64,000 nt of DNA. It comes from Bugula neritina (taxonomy: Eukaryota; Bryozoa; Gymnolaemata; Cheilostomatida; Bugulidae). Both the position numbers and the translations under genes were made by a program. A model generated the notes under the pieces. It did not search any database and was not told the origin of the DNA. It saw nothing but the letters and a program-made list of their open reading frames with translations. Location of the stretch: positions 5,886,429 to 5,950,428 of the forward strand of contig OZ037769.1 of assembly GCA_964035545.1 (NCBI GenBank). The letters run 5' to 3'. Below, piece after piece: positions 27,801 through 37,216 of the stretch (positions are counted from its first letter, which is position 1; each line of letters starts with the position of its first letter).

Positions 27801-30779
27801 TTCCCAACATAACCTCTGGGATGTGGTTGAAATCCTCTTTCAAGAAGTAAATGAGATGCGAGCAGAGTCTTTCCAGCCTGAAGGAAGAGCATTGGGAGTA
27901 CTCTCTCCTGTAACAATCACAGATTACATATTATGTTTAATTAAAAATGCTATTGAAAATGAATAAAAACTGGCTAGCATTAAAATTAAGGGAGCAGTTG
28001 TGGTCTAGGGGTTAGAGCGTTTGCCCACTAAGCACGAAATCAAAGGTTCGAAGCCGACAAAGGCCATTGGTGATGTTAGGGAAGAGCATCCAGTCATAAT
28101 TGAATATATGAATAATATGAATAAATCCTTAGCCTGATTTAACAAAAAATCTTCCATCAGGGGTTTCTCACAGGGATGGTGACTATAAACTTGTGTGAAT
28201 TTTTTTTGTAACAAAATTATATAGATTTATGAAAATTATTATTATATAAAATAAAATATAAATAGAATATTGTAGTGCATCGTATATATTAATTTTGTAT
28301 TGAATACTATTATTCACTATAAAATGTTGGTTGAGTCCATTGAATCAAAATGCAACAATGCTCGAAGTATAGATATAAGTTAATTTAAAAATCCTATAAA
28401 TGTGCTGCATTTTCATAGAGCTAAAAATAGTAACATCAAGAGTTATATATAGAATAGAATAATTTTCAAGTAACCTGCGCTTGATTATGTTGAAAAGATC
28501 AATATTTTTATTATTTCAATCGAAAGATTTATTAACTATATTGAACACTATATAAAACTACTCAGATATGCCCTATCTACAATTGCAATACCTAGGATAG
28601 TCAAACACAAAAAACTGCAGTATAATGGAATGTTCCATTTAAATAAACATGCTATTACAGCTAATTGCTAACTCAACTGTTGGGCTAGTTTGAGAAATCA
28701 GTACTTGAAAGTAATATGTCACCAAATTTAGCTAAACAAAAGAGGTGTGATAAACGACTGTGTCAGGCTAGCAAAATACACGTGTCAAGTTGAGTTTATA
28801 ACAACACTGCCGTTACATGAGCCTTACCTAACGATAGTAATCTCCTTATCCACCATGTGAGATAGGAGAGAAGCCATCACTTCAACATACTTTATGACCT
28901 CAGCCCTGCGCTACAAAGATAACATGTGAAAGACAGGTTAGGAAATAAAGCTCTTCAATACATTATTACCTGGCCTTAATGACATGCTACTGTGAAAAAT
29001 GTGTTCAATTGAAAAATTTATTAGACAATTTTTTTTAAGGGAGCAGCTGTGGTCTAGGGGTTAGAGCGTTTGCCTAGTAAGCACGAAGTCATGGGTTCGA
29101 GTCTCAACAGAGGCCATGGGGTTAGAGCTTGCTTAGGGGTTAGGTTGGAACCCCAGCAAAGGCCATTGGTGATGTTATCCTTAGCCCGATTTAACAAAAC
29201 CCCTTCTATCAGAAGTTTTCTCATAGGGAGAGTCACCATAAACTTGAGTGAGTTTTATTAGAAAAATTTCGTTTTGTTGTGGTACTCGCTTTATCTGCAG
29301 TAGAGACAATTTCACCAAATTTCCTTTCTTAAATCTCAAAAACAGTATTATACGGTGACAAAACAGGATATAGAGCAACCTAAACACATATATCTTGTGT
29401 CTTGCTGCTCAAAACAACAATAAAATGATTACAGTGCTGTTCGAAGCAGCTAGTAATGATAGCCTTACCACTGGAGGGTAGAAATAGGCCCTGGGACGGA
29501 AAACTGTTGAAAGGAAGCACATCAGTTCATCATACGACACATTTTCATTATTACACCTGCAGGAAATCATCTTGACAGCATAAATTATAATATTTCTTAT
29601 ACAAAAAAATATAAATTATATATAACATATATAATGTATATATAATACATGCAATAGATGTACAATAATATATAGAAAATATATGCTATGTTTGTAATTT
29701 ATATATTATATGCAAATTAGATAAGAGTCATTTTACTTAATTTAGTACACACTATATACTTTTAGCAGTCTAGCTTTTAGCTGCCTTCGACAGTTTAGAC
29801 TTTAGCCGCTAATGTATATAGTTTCTTGCATTAAACTGATAAAATACTAACAAATACAGCTCAATTAGCAAGTTTATTTTCTAATTTTGTTTGATTTCCA
29901 AAATTTTATCCTTTTTTTATTAATTTGGGCATGCTGTGTGATGAAAAAAGCATCACCCAAATTAATAAAAAAACTAGGACAAAACATTGGAAATCAAACA
30001 AAATTAGAAAAAAAATGCAGCATGTACAAATCATCAGCAACAGTGTCATCCAATAACCATAGGCATCACCGAAAGCAGAGATTTCTGTGACAGCATATTC
30101 AGACTGCACCAACTTGATACTACAGAGTCATACCTCAGTAGGAAGCTGGTCATTAACTTAATCAGCTTGTCACAGGCCAAATCATTGGCAACTATTGTGG
30201 GCCACTTTTTAGCGTCGTATTCCTTTTTATCACATTCCGCACAGTGATATCGTACGTGCTGAGAACACCAATCTACAATATATAAAGTAGCTAGCATCCT
30301 TGGTTGAACATTAAAACATTAAAATGCATTCGCTGTTACAAGTCATTAATAGTGTTTTATTTTTAGAAGCAGTTCTGTAAAAACTATCAATCCTATATAC
30401 TGCTGAGGTTACTAGATCTAGTTAAATGAACATCCATAAATATTGTTTCATAGCCCAAAATTTTGAGCTAAACATTCAAAACTTCTGCTATACCGTTTTG
30501 TTGTCTGGAAAAGCCAGCAACATTGAAATTGTGAGATAAAACATTAGATCATAAAAGCATAAAAAGTTGACTGCCTTCAAATTGAATTGGTTACTTTTCA
30601 AACTTTGGCACCAATAGTATAACACCAATCTATCAAATATCTATCCTTTTGTATATAATACGTTAGCCACTATTCATTTATTTACCCGAGTCATCTTCCT
30701 TTATAATCAGTTTGATCATAGGAGGCTTTGAAGTTTCGTAAATTATTCCTTCTGTATTACAAGGATAGACGTACTCCAT
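21896..30779 (-). CDS. Unrecognised acidic nuclear protein with SUMO-interacting motif
   Basis: Fourteen exons join in phase: 30779-30686, 30272-30134, 29556-29469, 28910-28828, 27907-27761, 27228-27057, 26851-26684, 25709-25607, 25096-24998, 24751-23828, 23647-23291, 22442-22378, 22243-22182 and 22053-21896 (886 codons). The first exon opens with ATG directly after a ttcag acceptor, so a 5'UTR exon must lie upstream, or coding may extend further. Residues 1-297 look like a folded, mainly helical domain with several Cys and His (WCSQHVRYHCAECDKKEY near 33-50); I do not recognise it. Residues about 365-670 are extremely acidic, with tandem 35-residue repeats (DKDYVEMDKDDADNGKDD). Exon 11 encodes VKAE (679-682, a psi-K-x-E SUMO-acceptor consensus), VIVLDD (715-720, a SUMO-interacting motif) and two 17-residue SPVAKQP repeats. 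SUMO binding and acidic tracts suggest a chromatin factor or histone chaperone, which is inference only. It probably continues into the basic protein downstream. Confidence 0.72.
23335..23436. repeat. 51-bp coding minisatellite, two copies
   Basis: Units 23335-23385 and 23386-23436 are identical or nearly so and encode the SPVAKQP repeats of the nuclear protein in frame. Each unit itself contains two ttgcttagcaactgg segments. Confidence 0.95.
24122..24345. repeat. 105-bp coding minisatellite, just over two copies
   Basis: The units at 24122-24226 and 24227-24331 are almost identical, and a third begins at 24332. Each encodes 35 acidic residues (SADMDKDYVEMDKDDADNGK) without breaking the frame, which points to recent duplication or homogenisation. 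Confidence 0.95.
26253..26583. mobile_element. MITE with 63-bp terminal inverted repeats
   Basis: Arms 26253-26315 and 26521-26583 are near-perfect reverse complements, beginning cctagggccacacggtgcg and ending cgcaccgtgtggccctagg. The 205-bp interior has no credible gene. The flanks carry gctaa on both sides, a possible target-site duplication. It sits in an intron of the nuclear protein between exons 7 and 8. It is non-autonomous; the superfamily cannot be assigned from the termini alone. Confidence 0.88.
27990..28207 (+). mobile_element. tRNA-derived SINE, copy 1
   Basis: The head carries an RNA polymerase III A box (tggtctagggg at 28001) and a B box (ggttcgaagcc at 28045). Then come the family's core (ggccattggtgatgttaggg, aagagcatccagtc) and the tail cagggatggtgactataaac. 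It lies in an intron of the nuclear protein. Confidence 0.9.
29039..29256 (+). mobile_element. tRNA-derived SINE, copy 2, with internal head duplication
   Basis: Same family: A box tggtctaggggt, B box gggttcgagtc. After the first aggccatgg a second, damaged head-like piece (gttagagcttgcttaggggt) precedes another ggccattggtgatgtta. The aagagcatccagtc core is missing, while the tail is present. This suggests a dimer, or template switching during retroposition. Confidence 0.88.
29876..30012. repeat. Foldback element with arms of about 58 bp
   Basis: The left arm (ctaattttgtttgatttcca ... attaatttgggcatgct) and right arm (agcatcacccaaattaataa ... aaatcaaacaaaattag) are close reverse complements with a spacer of only about 14 bp. 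It lies in the intron between exons 2 and 3 of the nuclear protein. Confidence 0.9.
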
Positions 30780-31263
30780 CTGAAGCATAAAACAAAACAC
30801 TAAACTTTTCAGGTAAACTAATAGCAAGCCTGTGACATAGTTTACCACAAAAAAATGATTTGAGTTAACAGGTAAATTAAAATAAAAACTTAAAGAGAGT
30901 GTGTGCAATTTCAAGTTGCACAATGTTCAAACTCTTCAGTAATACTCATTATTTAATGACATATAACTCTAACAGATACTGCAGTAAATATGTTTGCAGC
31001 AGCTTTTCAATATAATATTTTCATTAAATACAAGGACAAATTGCATATATAAATAAACACTGAAAAGAAAACATAGATATTTATGCAAGAGTAAATGGTG
31101 TGAATCGATAAGTTTTGCTTTGTTGGTTGTTTATTCACTATAAGTATTATTATGATTATGATTAAATTTATCTATTATGATAACAAAAGATAATAATATC
31201 ATTTAATTTTATCAATATCAATATGAAATTGAATAAGAAAATTAATATCAAAATAACATCATC

Positions 31264-32240
31264 ATGATCATTAGACTTAGTACTAGTAGTACTAGTAGCA
31301 CCAGTAAAATATTAGTAGTTAGTAGGCTAGTAGTAGTATTACTAATATTACTAATATTACTACTATTACTACCATCTACTACTACTACTACATCTACTAC
31401 TACTACTACTACTACTACTACTAGACCTTCACCTACCTCTACATCTACTCGTAGTAGAGGTAGGTGAAGGTCTTCTACTACTACTACTACATAGTAGTAG
31501 TAGTAGTAGTAGTAGTAGTAGACGTAGCGGTAGTCTAACTCTAACTTCAAGTTGAACTTTTAACTTAAAATTTAAGTATGTAAAACTAAAAGTAAATGCA
31601 CTGTTGGTGTTAACACAGAATACTGTAAGTGTAACACTAAAAATAATACTAATAGTAATAACACTAGACCTAGGGCTAGTCACTACTAGTACTAATACTT
31701 ATACTCATACTGATACTGAGTAATACTAATACAGTAATAGTTATAGTAATACTAATAGGTCTAGTAGTAGTACTACTAGTACTACTACTAGTACTAGTAT
31801 TACTACTAGTGCTACGCCTACTAGAACTAGTGCTACGCCTACTAGTACTAGTAGTAGTAGTACTACTACTAGTACTACTAGTAGTAGTACTTGTCTACTA
31901 GTACTAGTACTCGTAGTACTAGTAGTAGTACACTAGTAGTACTAGTACACAACACTGTAAGTGTAAGTCATAAGTGTAGTGTGTAGAACTAGACGTAGTC
32001 AGTCTCAGTGGTGTCTCGTAGTAGTACTCAGGTACTGAGTCTGAAGTAGTAGTAGTACTAGTAGTAGTAGTTGAGTACAGAGTGAGAGTCAGAGTGAGAG
32101 TCAGAGTGAGAGTCAGAGTGAGAGTCAGAGTGAGAGTAGTACTAGTTGAGCAGTAGTACTAGCACTAGCAGTACTGGTAGTAGACGCAGTACTAATAATA
32201 CTAGTACCAATACTTCTATTACGTCTAGCTCTTTTGTAAT
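31264..32240. repeat. CTA/TAG/CTAG satellite-like block
   Basis: Dense runs of CTA on one side and TAG on the other, and later interleaved AGT/ACT units full of ACTAGT palindromes. At 31423-31473 an exact 20-bp inverted repeat (agaccttcacctacctctac with its complement) lies between a (CTA)n arm at about 31370-31422 and a (TAG)n arm at about 31490-31521, so the whole can fold as one long hairpin. It is homopolymer-like in every translated frame and not coding. Confidence 0.92.
32078..32137. repeat. 12-bp tandem repeat, about five copies
   Basis: Unit cagagtgagagt repeated about five times without visible divergence, inside the CTA/TAG block. Confidence 0.93.
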
Positions 32241-32430
32241 TGTATAGAGCTTTATGACTTATGCAGCAGCAGCAGCAAAGATAAAGACTCTTTCAAGCAC
32301 TTGTAGTACTAGTTGCACAGCTTGAGGTAGCCTTGGCCGTTGAAGTAGCCGTCGAAAAAACGTACACACGTGTGGGAAAATCAAATCGATCTTTAGCTTG
32401 AGATCTAATATTTCAACGGTGCCAAATCAA

Positions 32431-32498
32431 ACCGGAAATGTAAATCCTTTCGTGCTAAGGCAAGGATATTCTCTTTTTCATTAATACTGGCTGTGAAG
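32431..32498 (+). promoter_or_regulatory. eL29 core promoter and TOP-like 5' exon
   Basis: An ETS-type site (accggaaatg, 32431-32440) lies about 40 bp upstream of a pyrimidine run, ctcttttt, starting at 32471. Such a run at the transcription start is the 5' terminal oligopyrimidine signature of ribosomal-protein mRNAs, which mediates mTOR/LARP1-dependent translation. A donor-like gaag|GTTAGT at 32498/32499 would end a short untranslated exon, joining to the acceptor at 33670 that precedes the eL29 start codon. The start site is inferred. Confidence 0.55.
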
Positions 32499-33689
32499 GT
32501 TAGTTGATATTAATTTCTAATAATTATCTTGAAACTAAAGCCTTCTAAGAAATCATCGAAAAATTATACCGAAATAATTGTATTCTTGAAGTATCAAACT
32601 TTAAATAAATAACTTGAGTATATGTTGTTTTTCACCAAAATCGATCATATTGAAACCCAGGCAAAGCTCCAGCCTATAGTTGCAACTTCAGCTTTCTGAT
32701 CGTCAAGATTCTTATTTGAAGTCAATTTGATGTTTCCATCAGCTAGTTTTACTCTTTCTGGATAAAAATGATTTTTATGTAGTAATGTTAAAATTATGAT
32801 TATCAGTATCTAGATTGATAAAATTAAACATGCTAAGCCTGATGCTATTCTTGTCGTACTTGAGAGCATATAATTATAAAAAAAAAATTAAAAAGTCCTT
32901 TTCATTCTGGTCATGATCATAATCATAATGATAATCTGAATCATGTTCTTAATTATATTGTTAAACTTAATCGTAATCACTCTAAGACCTAAGTCACTCG
33001 CATTCATGTTCATTATCCTATGGTGACAGCTTTGCTTATTTGATAGTTTCATCATGACTTGAAAAAACATGTGCGGCAAAACCAGAGCCAGAGGCTGTTG
33101 TTGCTCTGCTTTTGCAAATGAAATATGAATCTACTTATAGGCTTTTTCAAATGGAATTTTAGGGTCTTTTTATCGTTAGTGTTGCAAACATTGCAATTGT
33201 AAAAAATGAAAAAGCCATGCAGTGACTGTAAAGTAGCTTCACAGTCAAATTCGTTATTCATGTGATCCAATAACTAGATGGATGTAAATCTATACTTGTA
33301 TACAGCATTAGTATTACTTAGTCCTTGCCATACTTCATATTAATCCTTTCTAATTTTGTTTACTTTACATTGACAGCAGGTCCCTGTATGTGTAGATACT
33401 CATACAGTCAATCCATGTGGCCTGCTAGCTTATTTCTATAAGTATAATACCCGTTTTTTAGTGTTGCCATTAATGAAATGTTCTCCAGTGTAGCCTTTAA
33501 AATATGTTTGTAAATGCAACAAATAATGCTCATACTAAGTTTTCAGTTACTTGATTAATATAGAATGTCACATAAACTTGAAGTAGATTCCCAAGTAGTG
33601 GGTCTTGGTGTTGACATTTTTATTATTGAGTTAAAGTTGACTATTAATATTATGTTTTCTGCTGTTTTAGCTCTGAAGTGAAACTCACA

Positions 33690-35138
33690 ATGGCAAAGTC
33701 TAAAAACCACACCGCTCACAATCAAAGTAAGCATTCTGTTTTCTAAATGTTATGTTATTGTATAAACTGCTGTTATGGTGAGTTAAGTAAGTACTAAATC
33801 ATTCTAGAAGGTACATGCCGTAGAAAACATAAAATTCAGCTGACAAGTGATGACTAAGGGCAAACAACAATTGAAAATATAGCAACAAATCGAACTCTCT
33901 TTTATTTCAGCCTTTTGCACCTGATTGAAATCTAAGAACTTTTGGCTTTAGCTCTATGGCTGAAATAAATTTGAGTTTTCAATATCAATGTACTCTTGAT
34001 GATTAATATACCCATTATGAATTATTGAAGCTGCTCCATAAAAATTACCCCAAGCTCTCCAGTTATCGGTTATACAATGTTTAGTTACACCTTATCATTT
34101 CAAATCATTTTAAATGTAATTTGAGGAAATTTACTCCAACAACCATTTCTGTTACTTTTAAAATTCAAAGAGTACTTGCAAAAATTCTGAATTTAAGATT
34201 GTGTAATGATTTTATTATTATATTATAGTGAGATTTTGCTGAAAGTGCTGTTATAAGTGTACTGTTGGTTGGTTCGTTTATTGTCTTAACTTTCTAATTT
34301 GTATTCTATCTAATTTATATTCTATTTGAGTCCATGGTATATTTTTTATTGGTGTTCATATAAAATTTTGCCTTGCAGACCGTAAAGACCACAGAAATAA
34401 AATTAAAAAGCCAAGCAGTTTTAGGAAACTGAAGCTAAAAGGAAATGTATGTATAGATCTTATTAGTATGAATAGATTTATATAGTAGAGAAATATTCAT
34501 CTTGGTAGGTGGTAGCATACCTTTAAGGAGGTTATAAACACATTTGAGAAATTTGGCTATAAAATTTTAATTGGAAGTGTTATTATACTGTGAACAATAA
34601 CAGTGTAGGGAAGCAAGTAAAGGTTTTTCATCTAGTGATAATTTAGACAACATTTCCTGCATTCTTCAATTTTAATCAAACCTGTCCAACACTTGAAAAA
34701 ATTAATTTTTCAATCCAAAATTCTTCATAATTTTGTAAAATAAAAATCCATCCACTTGATTCCTTCAGGCCTTAATCCATGGTAATACAAAAAATTCCTT
34801 GTGATAATTTGTATGAAAAAAGGTAAGACAAATCTAAAATAATGTGCAAGCTGCAAATAAATACTTTTGGTCAATCAACAAGTTGACAATTCAAAACTTT
34901 GTTGGTGAGAACAGCTTCTTGCCATTGCTTCATCTACCTTTTTCTTCTGGTATAACACTTCACATGCCTCCCTATATGGGGTTATCACACTTACTTGTTA
35001 TGTTCACCACGTATTTAATTTCTGCTGAAGGTGAGTGGATTTTAGTAATTTGCTGTTTGTTCTCAGGTATGTCCCAAGTTCTTGAGGAATATGAGGCGGT
35101 CAAAGAAGTATAACAAGAAACCAGAATCTTCCAGCTAA
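33690..35138 (+). CDS. RPL29: 60S ribosomal protein eL29
   Basis: Three exons, 33690-33726, 34379-34446 and 35067-35138, give 58 aa. The N-terminus MAKSKNHTAHNQNRKDHRNK is the eL29 signature, and PKFLRNMRRSKKYNKK in the third exon matches the second conserved block (human PKFLRNMRFAKKHNKK). The protein is a small basic component of the large ribosomal subunit. Its length is like that of yeast L29 rather than the longer, Ala/Lys-tailed vertebrate form. The start codon is certain from the conserved N-terminus. An upstream untranslated exon with a TOP-like start is likely. Confidence 0.97.
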
Positions 35139-35642
35139 TCAATATGAACGTTATCAGTGGATGCCAGCAATTTATTGTATTCTCATTTGAATCAAAATAA
35201 ATTTCTGTTGAATCTGCAATTTTAATGTATTTATTTGTTCACTATAGAGTCATCTTTACCAAGTATCTATTTAGTTTGCCAACCAGCAATTAAATTTTAA
35301 ACAATCGTTTATAAAAAGTTCATTTTTGAGTTGCTATGGACAGACTTGTTATATTCAAGTCTGATGTTTTATTACAGAGCTTTCTAAATAATTTCAATAA
35401 CCAAGCATGTCAATAGCTGTAAAACAGTTGCAACATAAATATGTGCCTACATTGTTCCAATAACAATGGAGAATTAAGTGCGTATCCAATTACATGTTTC
35501 ATTATTTTAACTACATGTTTCAAAACTACTGGGATTATTTTTAAGTTTAATAGAGCATTAACTGTTGCTCAGATTCTGAGGAAGTTGTTTCTATTTACCT
35601 GGTGAAAAATTAATTGCAAACATTATGTAATCATGTATAAAT
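35139..35642. other. eL29 3'UTR and intergenic
   Basis: AATAAA at 35196-35201, about 60 bp past the eL29 stop, is its likely polyadenylation signal. Nothing coding seen before the next ATG. Confidence 0.7.
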
Positions 35643-36826
35643 ATGGGGGAGGTAAATAAGCATTCCTCAGTTGCTATAAATAAGTTGGGATATCGTGCAA
35701 GAACCAGCAGGTTACCATTTCGAGAAGCTCCAATTGCTGCACATAGTAAGTATTATATTATTTGTAGTTGTGTGATGTGTTTACTGTAGTGTAGTGCTTG
35801 TTGATCCTACAAAATGACTCATTGTGGTGTCTGCCTACCCTTCAAGAGTAAAAACACGTAGCCATCATCAGAAGTTGTAAAATGTTCTTTGAGGAATTGA
35901 TATTAATGACATTTGGTGAATCAAGCTGTTGGGTCCTAATGGAAGTTGATATTTTTGATCAGGTGTTTTCTGTAATTAAGGAGGTCTTGACTTCAGGTGT
36001 TAGTTTCTTCGGTTTTGCTGCAGTGTTTTCTAATGAATCTGACAACCCTCCTTTTTCTATTTATAGGCACAGAGTTGTACTCACCAATAAAGTATAATAT
36101 GGTAATGTCGACTAGTCGAAAAGAAATAATATCACAAAGTGCAGTGCTGGCCAACTACCATACAATCAGTACTTTAGCCAAGTCTATTCGAGCACCATGC
36201 AAACCAAGGTAGTCGATGGACATATACTTTGATGTATCATAATATACTTTGACACTTCTCTTTCTTTCTTTATATTTCTTAATTTTACTTCAGCATGCTT
36301 GTTTTTGCACATATCCTCAATAACATCTTGATCAATAAATTTTCAATAACGTCTTAAATCATTTTATCACTGCTGAGCATAATTTTTGTCTTTGAAATAA
36401 TTTTTTTATGTTATTGACTAACATTCACAAATAACAGACTTGCTCAAGCATGTAACTGTGCTAACTTGGAGAAGCAGTAACTTTAAAAGTTCACATAATT
36501 ATATCTCTTTTAGTTCAACAACAAAAGATACAGTGGAGTTGTATTCTCCAGACACAGCCACAACAAGATTTAGACGCAAGTATTCCACTAAAGACATTCA
36601 AAAAATAACTGATAGGGTAGCCACGCCCACAGGAAGTAGATTTTCACGCAGACATAATTGTACACCTGCCAACCAATTATCTACTGACCGATATGGTGTG
36701 CCACCACACCTGTGGGGTCGGCAGAAACCGGCTAGCAGACAGCTGATAGAAAGGTTAATTCGGCCGACAACAACACATAGTCAAAGAACAGCTCTCACAT
36801 TGAGACAGCATCGGTCAAAAAGCTGA
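35643..36826 (+). CDS. Small basic protein, unidentified
   Basis: Three exons, 35643-35745, 36067-36208 and 36514-36826, join in phase to give 185 aa. It is rich in Arg, Ser and Thr, with no signal peptide or membrane segment. The motif ELYSP occurs twice (STELYSPIKYN in exon 2, TVELYSPDTATT in exon 3), suggesting an internal repeat. The segment DIQKITDRVATPTGSRFSRR is reminiscent of the I-x-x-R-(V/L)-x-x-P-T motifs in small axonemal microtubule-inner proteins; with TDRYGVPPHLWG it makes me suspect a ciliary or sperm-tail component, but that is a hunch. The ATG follows an in-frame-stop-rich AT stretch containing tataaata. Confidence 0.7.
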
Positions 36827-37216
36827 TTTCTAATTATATCAATTAGCAGAATAACTATGTTTCACATGTCTTGCGTGTAATAACAAAATATGTGTATGTA
36901 TATCAACAAATCTTTAACTGGTATTCTTCATTTTTTTATTGTTCAATTCTCATTCTGGAAATTTTTGTAGCATATTAATATAATAATTATATAAAAGCAA
37001 AAGTAAATAATGCTTTTAATAATGTTAAAATTAGAGGAGTTTCACAATGTCATGACTATAAAGTCCCAATAATCTAGCAGTATTCACTCTGCAGTGTAGT
37101 AGAAACACAAACTCATATTTTGAAGTTCTCATAATTCCATAAGTCAGTGTGTTAATACTACTGCTTCTTCATTGATGCTGTATACATTGGAAAAGCATGT
37201 AATATTTTAATATTTA
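36827..37216. other. Tail-to-tail intergenic
   Basis: 3' flanks of the small basic protein gene (+) and TGF-beta ligand 1 (-). AT-rich; no coding potential seen. Confidence 0.7.

Larger units (their letters stand above)
30780..32470. other. Divergent intergenic region between nuclear protein and eL29
   Basis: Must hold the 5' end of the minus-strand nuclear-protein transcript and the eL29 promoter. Most of it is AT-rich or is the CTA/TAG block listed separately. The CpG-containing part near 32320-32470 is the likeliest promoter. Confidence 0.6.

Noticed and set aside
27990-28060. A functional tRNA gene from its A and B boxes
   Set aside because: The cloverleaf stems do not pair and the same sequence recurs with a common non-tRNA core and tail, so it is a SINE head.
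29054-29261. Open frames on both strands with GLCWGSNL-like strings
   Set aside because: They lie within the tRNA-derived SINE; similar strings recur in other copies because the DNA is repeated.
21896-30779. DAXX orthology for the acidic protein
   Set aside because: Acidic tract and SUMO motif fit, but the N-terminal domain and the position of the motif do not match DAXX as I know it.
31248-31683. Val/Tyr, Ser/Thr and Leu homopolymer-rich frames on both strands
   Set aside because: They are the CTA/TAG triplet block read in different frames.
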